Origin: Variovorax gossypii
GTDB lineage: Bacteria > Pseudomonadota > Gammaproteobacteria > Burkholderiales > Burkholderiaceae_C
Assembly: GCF_003965815.1 (NCBI RefSeq)
Contig: NZ_RXOE01000006.1
Coordinates: 62,001-126,000 of the forward strand
DNA length: 64,000 bases
Reading direction: 5' to 3'
Below the pieces are notes generated by a model. It was not told the origin of the DNA and searched no databases. It saw nothing but the letters and a program-made list of their open reading frames with translations. Positions 15,616-24,089 of this stretch are shown here, piece after piece. The translations under genes were made by a program, and so were the position numbers. How positions within the stretch are numbered: the stretch's first letter is position 1; every line of letters begins with the position of its first letter.

Positions 15616-16545
15616 ATGACGAACCTTCTCAAAGCCACCGCCCTCACCGCATGCATCGCCGCGCTGGTCTGCGGCACTTCGGCCGCGCAGGCCCAGGCGG
15701 CGAAGCAGCCGCTGCGCATCGGCATGACCTTCCAGGAGCTCAACAACCCCTATTTCGTGACCATGAAGCAGGCGCTGGAGGAAGCCGCCGCCAGCATCGG
15801 CGCGACCGTGGTCACCACCGACGCGCGCCACGACGTGGCCAAGCAGATCGGCGACGTGGAGGACATGATCCAGAAGAAGGTCGACATCCTGCTGCTGAAC
15901 CCGACCGACTCCACCGGCGTGCAGTCGGCCGTGCGCTCGGCCAAGAAGGCGAACCTGGTGGTGGTGGCGGTGGACGCCAACGCGCAGGGTCCGGTCGACT
16001 CCTTCGTGGGCTCGAAGAACACCGACGCCGGCCGCCTGGCCTGCGACTACCTCGCGAAGAACATCGGCGAGAAGGGCGACGTGGCCATCCTCGACGGCAT
16101 CCCGGTGGTGCCGATCCTCGAGCGCGTGAAGGGCTGCCGCGAGGCGCTCGCCAGGTACCCCGGCATCAAGGTGGTGAGCACGCAGAACGGCAAGCAGGAG
16201 CGCGCCACCGCGCTCACCGTGACCGAGAACATCCTGCAGGCCAACAAGGACCTGAAAGGCATCTTCAGCGTGAACGACGGCGGCTCCATGGGCGCGCTCG
16301 CCGCCATCGAGGCCAGCGGCAAGGACGTGAAGCTCGCCAGCGTCGACGGCGCGCCCGAGGCCATCAAGGCGATGCAGAAGCCGGGCTCGAAGTTCATCGC
16401 CACCACCGCGCAGTACCCGCGCGACCAGATCCGCCTGGCTATCGGCATCGCGCTGGCGAAGAAGTGGGGCGCCAACGTGCCGGCCGCAGTACCTGTCGAC
16501 GTGAAGCTGATCGACGCCGAGGGCGCGAAGACCTTCAGCTGGTAA
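15616..16545 (+). CDS. Ribose-type sugar ABC transporter, substrate-binding protein
   Basis: A 309-aa periplasmic binding protein of the RbsB class (Peripla_BP_4). A Sec signal peptide occupies about residues 1-28 (MTNLLKATALTACIAALVCG), and the mature chain starts around AKQPLRIGMTFQELNNPYFV. The two-lobe pattern with DARHDVAKQIGDVEDMIQKK and AVDANAQGPVDSFVGSKN is typical. AAGGAGA precedes the ATG. It heads an ABC importer operon with the ATPase 25 bp downstream. The ligand is inferred to be a pentose, tetritol or polyol from the dehydrogenase and kinase genes that follow. Confidence 0.9.
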   Translation: MTNLLKATALTACIAALVCGTSAAQAQAAKQPLRIGMTFQELNNPYFVTMKQALEEAAASIGATVVTTDARHDVAKQIGDVEDMIQKKVDILLLNPTDSTGVQSAVRSAKKANLVVVAVDANAQGPVDSFVGSKNTDAGRLACDYLAKNIGEKGDVAILDGIPVVPILERVKGCREALARYPGIKVVSTQNGKQERATALTVTENILQANKDLKGIFSVNDGGSMGALAAIEASGKDVKLASVDGAPEAIKAMQKPGSKFIATTAQYPRDQIRLAIGIALAKKWGANVPAAVPVDVKLIDAEGAKTFSW

Positions 16546-16570
16546 CCCTCGCATCGACGAGTTCAAGGCC

Positions 16571-18079
16571 ATGGAAGACACCGCCGAAATGCTTCGGCTC
16601 GAAGGCGTCTCGAAGAGCTTTCCCGGCGTGAAGGCGCTCTCGGGCATCGACCTCTCGATCCGCAAGGGCGAGGTGCACGCGCTGCTCGGCGAGAACGGCG
16701 CGGGCAAGTCGACGCTGATGAAGATCCTCGGCGGCATCCACCAGGCCGACGAGGGGCGCATCCTCATCGAGGGCAGCGAGCGCAGGTTCGCGGGCTACAA
16801 CGACGCGATCGCCGCGGGCATCGGCATCATCTTCCAGGAGTTCAGCCTCATCCCGTACCTGAACGCGGTGGAGAACATCTTCCTCGGCCGCTACCTGAAG
16901 AACCGCTTCGGGCTGATGGACAGGGCGGCGATGAAGCGCTCGGCGCGCGAGCTCTTCGATGAGCTGGGCGTGCACATCGACCTCGACGCGCCCATCTGCC
17001 GCCTCTCGGTGGCGCAGCAGCAGTTCGTGGAGATCGGCAAGGCGCTCTCGCTGAAGGCGCGCCTGCTGGTGCTCGACGAGCCGACCGCCACGCTCACGCC
17101 GAACGAGGCCGGGCATCTGTTCAACATCATGCGGGAGCTGCGCGCCAGGGGCGTGGCGATGATCTTCATCTCGCACCACCTCGACGAGATCTTCGAGGTG
17201 TGCGACCGCATCAGCGTGCTGCGCGACGGCGCCAACGCGGGGCACGCCGAAGTGGGCGAGACGAACGTCGATGCGCTGGTCGAGATGATGGTGGGCCGGC
17301 GCATCGAGCACAGCTTTCCGCCGAAGCCGCAGCCCGCGCCGCGCGGGCGCAAGGTGCTGGAAGTGCCGCACATCCAGCTCGCCAAGGGCGGGCCTGTCAA
17401 CGCCTTCGAGCTGCACGAGGGCGAGATCCTCGGCTTCGCGGGGCTGGTCGGCTCGGGCCGCACCGAACTGGCGCTGGGCATGATGGGCGCCGACCGCGCC
17501 TACCGCAAGACGGTGCTGCGCAACGGCAAGCCCGTGCGGCTGGACAACCCGACGCAGGCGCTGGAACACGGCATCGGCCTGCTGCCCGAGAGCCGCAAGG
17601 TGGAAGGGCTCATCACCGACTTCACGATCCGCTTCAACATCTCGCTGAACAACCTCGGCAGGCACCGCAGCGCGGGACTGGTCAGCAGGGCATCGGAAGA
17701 GCGCTCGGCCGCCGAGCTCTCGCGCCGCGTGGGCGTGAAGGCGCCCGGCATCGAAACCCGCGTGGCCACGCTATCGGGCGGCAACCAGCAGAAGGTGGTG
17801 ATCGCACGCTGGCTCGGCCACGACTGCGACGTGCTGATCTTCGACGAGCCCACGCGCGGCATCGACGTGGGCGCCAAGGCAGAGATCTACGGGCTCATGC
17901 GCGAACTCACGCGGCAGGGCAAGTCGATCGTGATGATCTCCAGCGAGCTGCCCGAGATCGTGGGCATGTGCGACCGCGTCGCGGTGTTCTCGGGCGGCTC
18001 CATCGTGGCCACGCTCGAGGGCGACTCCATCAACTCCGGCGACATCATGCGCCACGCAACCAAAGGGGGCCTGCAATGA
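16571..18079 (+). CDS. Sugar ABC transporter, ATP-binding protein (RbsA/MglA-like)
   Basis: A 502-aa double-ATPase. The first domain has a full Walker A (GENGAGKST, Lys46), a signature-like LSVAQQQFVEIGKAL and Walker B LLVLDEPTA. The second has a degenerate Walker A (GLVGSGRTEL) but a full signature LSGGNQQK and Walker B LIFDEPT. This arrangement is typical of carbohydrate uptake type 2 ATPases, where only one site is fully active. The stop overlaps the permease start (ATGA), giving tight coupling. Confidence 0.93.
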   Translation: MEDTAEMLRLEGVSKSFPGVKALSGIDLSIRKGEVHALLGENGAGKSTLMKILGGIHQADEGRILIEGSERRFAGYNDAIAAGIGIIFQEFSLIPYLNAVENIFLGRYLKNRFGLMDRAAMKRSARELFDELGVHIDLDAPICRLSVAQQQFVEIGKALSLKARLLVLDEPTATLTPNEAGHLFNIMRELRARGVAMIFISHHLDEIFEVCDRISVLRDGANAGHAEVGETNVDALVEMMVGRRIEHSFPPKPQPAPRGRKVLEVPHIQLAKGGPVNAFELHEGEILGFAGLVGSGRTELALGMMGADRAYRKTVLRNGKPVRLDNPTQALEHGIGLLPESRKVEGLITDFTIRFNISLNNLGRHRSAGLVSRASEERSAAELSRRVGVKAPGIETRVATLSGGNQQKVVIARWLGHDCDVLIFDEPTRGIDVGAKAEIYGLMRELTRQGKSIVMISSELPEIVGMCDRVAVFSGGSIVATLEGDSINSGDIMRHATKGGLQ

Positions 18080-19056
18080 ACGCCACCGCCACCCATCCCG
18101 TGCCGCCGGTTCCCGCCGGCGGGCTCTTCACCCGGCTGCGCCGCTCGACGGCCTTTCTTCCGCTGGTGGGCCTGGTCGCGATCTCGGTCTTCATGATCGT
18201 GGCGACCGACAACTTCCTCTCGTGGAGCAACCTGCAGAACATCGCGCTGCAGTCGTCGATCAACGCGATCATCGCGGTGGGCATGACGGCCGCGATCCTC
18301 ACCGGCGGCATCGATCTTTCGGTGGGCGCGGTGGTGGCGCTCTCGGGCACGCTGGCCTCGGGGCTGATGGTGCAGTTCGGGCTGCCGCCGGTGCTCGCCG
18401 TGCCGCTGGGCCTGGGCGTGGGCGTGGTGATCGGCCTGTTCAACGGCTACTGCGTGGCCTACCTGCGCATGCCGCCCATCATCGTGACGCTGGCCACCAT
18501 GGGCATCGCGCGCGGCATCGCGCTGATCTACACCGGCGGCTATCCCATCGACGGGCTGCCCGATTCTTTCGCCTTCCTCGGCGGCGGCGTGCTGGCGGGC
18601 ATCAAGGTGCCGATCCTCATCATGCTGGCGACCTACCTCGCGGCCTACGTGCTGCTGAACATGGCGCCCTTCGGCCGCTACGTGTACGCCATCGGCGGCA
18701 ACGAGGAAGCCACGCGGCTGTCGGGCGTGCGGGTGTCGCGCTACAAGCTGCTGGTGTATGCGCTCAGCGGCTTCACCGCGGCGGTGGCCGGCATCGTGCA
18801 GGCCTCGCGCGTGACCAGCGGGCAGCCCGGCGTGGGCGTGGGCTTCGAGCTCGACGCCATCGCGGCCGTGGTGATGGGCGGCACCTCCATCGCGGGTGGC
18901 CGCGGCGCCATCGTGGGCACGCTGGTCGGCGCGCTGCTGCTGGGCGTGCTGAACAACGGCCTGAACATGATCGGCGTGTCGCCGTACCTGCAACTGATCA
19001 TCAAGGGCGGCATCGTGCTGCTCGCCATCTTCATCAGCCGCGAGGCAAAACGCTGA
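18076..19056 (+). CDS. Sugar ABC transporter, permease protein (RbsC-like)
   Basis: A 326-aa membrane permease with 8-10 hydrophobic segments, starting MNATATHPVPPVPAGGLFTR. The family motif AILTGGIDLSVGAVVALSG and the C-terminal stretch GGTSIAGGRGAIVGTLVGALLLG are present. It forms the channel with the RbsA-like ATPase and the upstream binding protein. The ATG overlaps the previous stop by 4 nt. It is followed by a 156-bp gap that holds repeat B before the dehydrogenase gene. Confidence 0.93.
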   Translation: MNATATHPVPPVPAGGLFTRLRRSTAFLPLVGLVAISVFMIVATDNFLSWSNLQNIALQSSINAIIAVGMTAAILTGGIDLSVGAVVALSGTLASGLMVQFGLPPVLAVPLGLGVGVVIGLFNGYCVAYLRMPPIIVTLATMGIARGIALIYTGGYPIDGLPDSFAFLGGGVLAGIKVPILIMLATYLAAYVLLNMAPFGRYVYAIGGNEEATRLSGVRVSRYKLLVYALSGFTAAVAGIVQASRVTSGQPGVGVGFELDAIAAVVMGGTSIAGGRGAIVGTLVGALLLGVLNNGLNMIGVSPYLQLIIKGGIVLLAIFISREAKR

Positions 19057-19070
19057 GCCCTTTCCCGCCT

Positions 19071-19176
19071 TGCTCCTTCCCCCGCTGGGGGAAGGCTGGG
19101 ATGGGGGCAGGCAGGGCGTGCCCAATGGTCACGCCGCTTGCCCCCACCCCTGCCCTCCCCCAACGGGGGAGGGAGA
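19071..19176. repeat. Dispersed palindromic repeat, family B copy 1
   Basis: A 106-bp element with near-identical inverted ends (TGCTCCTTCCCCC and GGGGGAGGGAGA), each forming its own hairpin, around a centre flanked by GGGGGCA and TGCCCCC. A second copy is at 60935-61050. The centre differs but keeps self-complementarity (GGCGTG/CACGCC here). It sits in the gap inside the sugar operon, between permease and dehydrogenase. Looks REP- or MITE-like; no encoded protein. Confidence 0.8.
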
Positions 19177-19212
19177 AAAACCCGAAACAACCTCTCTGAA
19201 CACAAGGAACCC

Positions 19213-20343
19213 ATGTCCTATCAAAAGCTCCAGCCCGGCACCTCGGGTGCCATCTCGCAACTCGCCTCCATGCAGGCCGTGGTCTGCCACGGCCCGAAGG
19301 ACTATCGGCTCGAGACCGTCGACATGCCGGTCATCGGCGCCAACGAGCTGCTGATCTCCATCGCCGCCTGCGGCATCTGCGCCTCCGACTGCAAGTGCCA
19401 CTCGGGCGCGAAGATGTTCTGGGGCGGCGACGGGCAGCCCTCGTGGGTGAAGGCACCGGTGATCCCGGGCCATGAGTTCTTCGGCTACGTCGAGGCGCTG
19501 GGCGAAGGCGCGGCCGAGCACTTCGGCGTGGAGAAAGGCGACCGCGTGATCGCCGAGCAGATCGTGCCCTGCGGCAAGTGCCGCTTCTGCACCTCGGGCA
19601 AGTACTGGATGTGCGAGGTGCACAACATCTTCGGCTTCCAGCGCATCGTGGCCGACGGCGGCATGGCCGACTACATGCGGCTGCCGCCCACCGCCCGCGT
19701 GCACAGGATTCCCGACGGCATCCCGCTGGAAGACGCAGCCATCATCGAGCCGCTCTCGTGCGCGATCCACACGGTGAACCGCGGCGAGATCCAGCTCGAC
19801 GACGTGGTGGTGATCGCCGGTGCCGGGCCGCTGGGGCTGATGATGGTGCAGGTGGCGGCACTGAAGACACCGAAGAAGCTGATCGTGATCGACCTCGTGC
19901 CCGAACGCCTCGCGCTCGCGAAGCAGTACGGCGCCGACGTCGTCATCAACCCTAAGGCCGAGAACGCCGACGCCATCGTCAAGGGCCTGACCGGCGGCTA
20001 CGGCTGCGACGTGTACATCGAGACCACCGGCGTGCCCGCGGGCGTGACCCAAGGCCTGGACATGATCCGCAAGCTCGGCCGCTTCGTGGAGTTCAGCGTG
20101 TTCGGCTCGGAGACCAGCGCCGACTGGTCGATCATCGGCGACCGCAAGGAGCTCGACGTGCGCGGCGCGCACCTGGGACCGTACTGCTACCCCGTTGCCA
20201 TCGACCTGCTGGCGCGCGGCCTCGTCACCTCGAAGGGCATCGTCACGCACGACTTTCCGCTGACCGAATGGGAGCGCGCCTTCGCGCTGGCAAACTCGCT
20301 GGATTCCATCAAGGTGCTGCTGAAGCCGCAGCCCCGATCCTGA
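19213..20343 (+). CDS. Zinc-dependent polyol dehydrogenase (erythritol/L-threitol dehydrogenase-like)
   Basis: A 376-aa medium-chain alcohol dehydrogenase. The catalytic zinc region is CGICASDCKCHSGAKMFWGG with PGHEFFGYVEALGEG. The structural zinc cysteines lie in VPCGKCRFCTSGKYWMCEVH, and the NAD loop is IAGAGPLGLMMVQVA. The WGGDGQPSWVKAPVIPGHEF and DVRGAHLGPYCYPVAIDLL stretches resemble erythritol/L-threitol dehydrogenases as I remember them. The protein oxidises a polyol to a ketose for the kinase encoded next. AAGGA lies before the ATG at 19213; the repeat B element is in the leader. Confidence 0.83.
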   Translation: MSYQKLQPGTSGAISQLASMQAVVCHGPKDYRLETVDMPVIGANELLISIAACGICASDCKCHSGAKMFWGGDGQPSWVKAPVIPGHEFFGYVEALGEGAAEHFGVEKGDRVIAEQIVPCGKCRFCTSGKYWMCEVHNIFGFQRIVADGGMADYMRLPPTARVHRIPDGIPLEDAAIIEPLSCAIHTVNRGEIQLDDVVVIAGAGPLGLMMVQVAALKTPKKLIVIDLVPERLALAKQYGADVVINPKAENADAIVKGLTGGYGCDVYIETTGVPAGVTQGLDMIRKLGRFVEFSVFGSETSADWSIIGDRKELDVRGAHLGPYCYPVAIDLLARGLVTSKGIVTHDFPLTEWERAFALANSLDSIKVLLKPQPRS

Positions 20344-20366
20344 GAGACAACCAGCCAGAGGACACC

Positions 20367-21893
20367 ATGAAATACGTGATCGGCGTCGACATCGGCACGC
20401 AGAGCACCAAGTGCCTGCTCGTCGGCATCGACGGCAAGGTGCATTCGCAGCACAGCGTCGCCTACCAGCCCGAGACGCCGAAGCCGTTGTGGGCGCAGCA
20501 GGACTGCGAGGTGTGGTTCGACGCGGTATGCGAGAGCGTGCGTGCCTGCGTGGCCGGCAGCGGCGTCGCACCCTCCGACATCGCCGCGATGTGCGTGAGC
20601 AGCCTCTACGGCGGCGCGGGCATTCCGGTCGATGAAGAGATGCGCCCGCTGCACCCCTGCCTGATCTGGATGGACCGCCGCGCCACCGCCGAGGTCGACG
20701 CGGTGAATGCGAATGTCGACGTGGCACGGCTGCAGGCCATCACCGGCAACGGCGTGGACAGCTACTACGGCTTCACCAAGATCCTGTGGGTGCGCGAGCA
20801 CCTGCCCGAGGTATGGGCGAAGACGCGCCACTTCCTGCCGCCCAACAGCTACGTCAACTGGCGGCTCACCGGCGAACTGGCGGTCGACCACAGCTCGGCC
20901 GGCAACATCGGCGGCGTGTACGACGCGGCGCGCCGGCAGTGGTCGGAAGAAGCGATGGGCATGCTCGGCATTCCGTCGCGCATGATGCCGCCGCGCCTGG
21001 TGGAGTCGAGCGACGTGGTCGGCGCTCTGGGTGCCGAATGGGCGGCGAAGCTCGGCCTTGCCGAGGGCATGCCGCTGATGGCGGGCGGGGTCGACGCGGC
21101 GGTCGCCACCTTCTGCGCGGGCGTCACCGGCAGCGGCGACCACGTGGCGATGATCGGCACCAGCATGTGCTGGGGCTTCGTGAGCCCCACGGTCGATGCG
21201 CGGCACAAGCTCATCACCATGCCGCACGTGTACCGCGGCGCGGACCGCAGCTATGTGTTCGGCGGCGCTATCACCGCGGGCGCCGCGGTCACCTGGTTCC
21301 GCGAGGCCTTCTGCCAGGCCGAGATCGCGGAGGCCGCGCGCACCGGCGAGGACGCGCACGCGCTCATCGAGCGCAAGGCGGTCGACGTGCCGCCGGGTGC
21401 CGAGGGCCTGGTGTTCCTGCCCTACCTCATGGGCGAGCGCAGCCCGATCTGGGACGCGCAGGCCAAGGGCGCGTTCATCGGGCTTTCGCTCGCGCACAGC
21501 CGCGCACACCTTTACCGCGCGGTGCTCGAAGGCGTGAGCTTCGCACTGCAGCACAACATCGAGGCCGGGCACCGAAGCGGCCAGCCGCTGGACGAGCGCC
21601 TGATCGTGGTCGGCGGCGCGGCGCACTCCGATCTCTGGATGCAGATCGTCGCGGACATCACGGGCTACCCGGTGTTCACCATCGAGCAGGAAGTGGAAGC
21701 GGCACTGGGCGCGGCGATGCTCGCGGCGCTCGGCGCCGGGCTGGTCGACGCGGCCACCGCCGAGCGCGGCTGGGTCACGCTGGTGGAGCGCGCGCGGCCC
21801 GAGCCCCGCGCGCAGGCCGTCTATCGCGAACGCTTCGAAATCTACAAATCGCTCTACCCCGCGCTGCGCGATGCGATGCAGCGGCTGAAATGA
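20367..21893 (+). CDS. FGGY-family carbohydrate kinase
   Basis: A 508-aa kinase of the FGGY/xylulokinase fold. The N-terminal phosphate loop is VIGVDIGTQSTKCLLVGIDG. The central segment LIWMDRRATAEV and the C-terminal ATP region GGAAHSDLWMQIVADITGYP fit the family. It phosphorylates a ketose or polyol, plausibly the dehydrogenase product (erythrulose or a pentulose). The stop overlaps the SDR start by 4 nt (ATGA), and it begins 23 bp after the dehydrogenase stop. Confidence 0.87.
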   Translation: MKYVIGVDIGTQSTKCLLVGIDGKVHSQHSVAYQPETPKPLWAQQDCEVWFDAVCESVRACVAGSGVAPSDIAAMCVSSLYGGAGIPVDEEMRPLHPCLIWMDRRATAEVDAVNANVDVARLQAITGNGVDSYYGFTKILWVREHLPEVWAKTRHFLPPNSYVNWRLTGELAVDHSSAGNIGGVYDAARRQWSEEAMGMLGIPSRMMPPRLVESSDVVGALGAEWAAKLGLAEGMPLMAGGVDAAVATFCAGVTGSGDHVAMIGTSMCWGFVSPTVDARHKLITMPHVYRGADRSYVFGGAITAGAAVTWFREAFCQAEIAEAARTGEDAHALIERKAVDVPPGAEGLVFLPYLMGERSPIWDAQAKGAFIGLSLAHSRAHLYRAVLEGVSFALQHNIEAGHRSGQPLDERLIVVGGAAHSDLWMQIVADITGYPVFTIEQEVEAALGAAMLAALGAGLVDAATAERGWVTLVERARPEPRAQAVYRERFEIYKSLYPALRDAMQRLK

Positions 21894-22627
21894 CCATCTC
21901 CTTCGACTTCTCCGGACGCCGCGCCCTCGTGACCGGTGCGAGCAGCGGCATCGGCCGCGCGGTGGCGGCACGGCTCGCACAAGCGGGCGCGCAGGTCACG
22001 GCCATCGGGCGCAATGCCGCGGCACTGGCTGCGCTGCATACCGAAGCCGGCTGCACGCCCCTGTTGCTCGACGTGGCCGATGCACCGGCGCTGGAACGTG
22101 CGCTGGCTGCCCTGCCCGCCTTCGATCTCGTGGTGAATTGCGCCGGCATCGCGCTGCTCGAATCCGCCATCGAACTGCAGGCCGACAGTTTCGACGCGGT
22201 GATGGCCGTCAACGCGCGCGCGGCGGCACTGGTGGCCTCGCGCTGCGGCAAGGCGATGATCACGGCCGGCGTGCGCGGCAGCATCGTCAACGTGTCGAGC
22301 CAGGCTTCGCTGGTCGCGCTCGACGCACATCTTTGCTACTGCGCCTCGAAGGCCGCGATGGACGCCGTCACGCGCTCGCTGTGCCTGGAGTTCGGCCCGC
22401 ACGGCATCCGCGTGAACAGCGTGAACCCGACCATCACGCTCACGCCGATGGCGCAGCAGGCCTGGGCCGATCCGGAAAAGAGCGCCGCGGCTCTCAGGAA
22501 CATTCCGCTGGGCCGCTTCGCGCAGGTGGAGGAAGTGGTGGCGCCGATCCTCTTCCTGCTGGGCGACGGCGCGTCGATGATCAGCGGCGCGGCGCTGCCG
22601 GTGGACGGCGGCTACACCGTCGTCTGA
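21890..22627 (+). CDS. Short-chain dehydrogenase/reductase, polyol or xylulose reductase-like
   Basis: A 245-aa classical SDR. The NAD(P) loop is TGASSGIG, the NAG element reads VVNCAGIAL, the catalytic Ser is in VNVSSQAS and the catalytic motif is YCASK. The C-terminus ISGAALPVDGGYT is standard. It resembles L-xylulose reductase or threitol dehydrogenase-type enzymes. As the last gene of the sugar operon it probably interconverts a polyol and ketose, which would give two dehydrogenases for different stereoisomers. It converges on the PHA-system gene with 12 bp between stops. Confidence 0.85.
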   Translation: MTISFDFSGRRALVTGASSGIGRAVAARLAQAGAQVTAIGRNAAALAALHTEAGCTPLLLDVADAPALERALAALPAFDLVVNCAGIALLESAIELQADSFDAVMAVNARAAALVASRCGKAMITAGVRGSIVNVSSQASLVALDAHLCYCASKAAMDAVTRSLCLEFGPHGIRVNSVNPTITLTPMAQQAWADPEKSAAALRNIPLGRFAQVEEVVAPILFLLGDGASMISGAALPVDGGYTVV

Positions 22628-22639
22628 AACCGGGGGCGC

Positions 22640-22957
22640 TCAGGCGAGGCGGGTGCCGCCCCGGGGAGACGATTCGAGCATCGCGTCGAGGTTGCGCGTG
22701 ATCTTCTGCTCGATCATTTCGCTGAAGCTGCTGAACAGGAAGCCCAGCGTCGCGTCGAGCTTGAAGGTGGTGTCGGTGACTTCGACGGTGCCGTCGATGC
22801 CGGCGCGCGTGAAGGTGGCGGTGTCGCAGCCCTCGCCCTGCGTGTAGACGCATTCGAGGCCGAACTCCTGCTCGGCCTGCTGGATCCACTTGCGTGCGAC
22901 GACACGCGCGCGTGCGATGCCCAGTGTGTGGTTGCGTTCGATGTGGATGTCAGGCAC
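22640..22957 (-). CDS. Polyhydroxyalkanoic acid system family protein
   Basis: A 105-aa protein from a GTG start, beginning VPDIHIERNHTLGIARARVV. The TLGIARARVVARKWIQQAEQEFGL segment and the later TFKLDATLGFLFSSFSEMIEQKI match the PF09650-type PHA-system family, whose role in granule control is poorly defined. GGAG lies 6 nt upstream of the GTG, inside the end of the aminopeptidase gene; the two genes overlap by 8 nt, so they are co-transcribed. An N-terminal extension beyond the GTG is possible but would share bases with the neighbour. Confidence 0.82.
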   Translation of the reverse strand: MPDIHIERNHTLGIARARVVARKWIQQAEQEFGLECVYTQGEGCDTATFTRAGIDGTVEVTDTTFKLDATLGFLFSSFSEMIEQKITRNLDAMLESSPRGGTRLA

Positions 22958-24089
22958 CGCGATCTCCGGTCTTGTCGTGTTCAGGGCTGGTCTGGGTCTG
23001 AAGGATACCCGTCGCTGCCTGCAGGGCGACGCGGCGTTCCTCTGTGGTGGGAAGCGCGGCGATGCGCCGCACCTCGGCATAGAAGCGCGGCCAGTCGCGG
23101 CCTTCGCGCTCGAAGAGTTTCTCGAAGCTGGGCACGAGGTCGTCGTAGGCGCCCTGCGCGCCGAAGGCCGCGTTGTTGGCGCGCGCCACCCAGGCGTCGT
23201 AGGCGTTCTGGCGCGGGCCGCTCCAGCCGGCCTTCAGCTTGGTATAGCGTTCGCGGAAGTCGGCCATGGCGGCCTGCTTCATGACGTCCACCCTGGCCCA
23301 GTCCTTGGCCTTGGCCTCGGGCGACTCGTAGACCTGCGTGAGCGCGCGGCGGGTGTTGAGCGCGAGCGCGCGGAAATCCTGGCGCTGCGCATCGAACTGC
23401 GCGTACTCGCGCCGCGCCGCGTCGCCGGCCTCGCGCTGCAGCCACATCGCGCCGCCGATGCGCTCGACCGCCGTGGCGTAGGACTCGTTGAACACCGTGT
23501 CGCCGGCCACGTAGAGCACCTGGTGCGCCAGCTCGTGGAACACGATGCGGGCCAGCTCGCCCTCGGGATAGCCGATGAAGGTGGACAGCAGCGGATCGCC
23601 GCCGGCCCAGTTCATCCAGCCCAGCGTGGAGTACGCGGGCACCGGGTACACGGCCACTTCCAGGTCCTGCTTCTTCTGCTCCTCGGCTTCGGCCTTGGCC
23701 GCTTCCTCGCTGTAGTAGCCGCGATAGCCCACGCAGCCCGCCACCGGGAAGCACCAGCTCTTGAGCGTGAGCGAATACGGCGGCGCCGCCACCACGTTCC
23801 ACACGGCCGCGGGGCGGTGAAGATCGGCGTACGACTTGTAGCTGGCGTTGTCGGGCAGGCCGAGCTCGGCCGACGCGAAGTTGCGGATGCGCTGCGTGAG
23901 TTCGAGCTTGGTCTTCAGCGCGGCCGACACCGACGGGTCTGCCAGCCACTCGGGCACCGGCTTGGCGGCCCGCATGATGCCGATGTGGCCGCTGGCGGAC
24001 TGCCAGTAGTAGCCGAGGTCGGCGCAGCCGGTGAGCAGGAGCAGCGAACCGGCGAGCGCGAGCGCCGGAAGAACGCGAAGAGGCCTCAC
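22950..24089 (-). CDS. Lipoprotein zinc aminopeptidase-like protein
   Basis: A 379-aa putative aminopeptidase of the PF10023 type. It starts at a GTG whose bases overlap the oxidoreductase stop (GTGA). The N-terminus MRPLRVLPALALAGSLLLLT is a lipoprotein signal with lipobox ending at Cys22. The zinc motif HELAH lies at residues 185-189 within ARIVFHELAHQVLYVAGDTV, with a later Glu in ESYATAVERIGG. The active site therefore faces the periplasm. Its pairing with a cytoplasmic-type molybdopterin gene is unusual. Confidence 0.82.
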   Translation of the reverse strand: MRPLRVLPALALAGSLLLLTGCADLGYYWQSASGHIGIMRAAKPVPEWLADPSVSAALKTKLELTQRIRNFASAELGLPDNASYKSYADLHRPAAVWNVVAAPPYSLTLKSWCFPVAGCVGYRGYYSEEAAKAEAEEQKKQDLEVAVYPVPAYSTLGWMNWAGGDPLLSTFIGYPEGELARIVFHELAHQVLYVAGDTVFNESYATAVERIGGAMWLQREAGDAARREYAQFDAQRQDFRALALNTRRALTQVYESPEAKAKDWARVDVMKQAAMADFRERYTKLKAGWSGPRQNAYDAWVARANNAAFGAQGAYDDLVPSFEKLFEREGRDWPRFYAEVRRIAALPTTEERRVALQAATGILQTQTSPEHDKTGDRGA

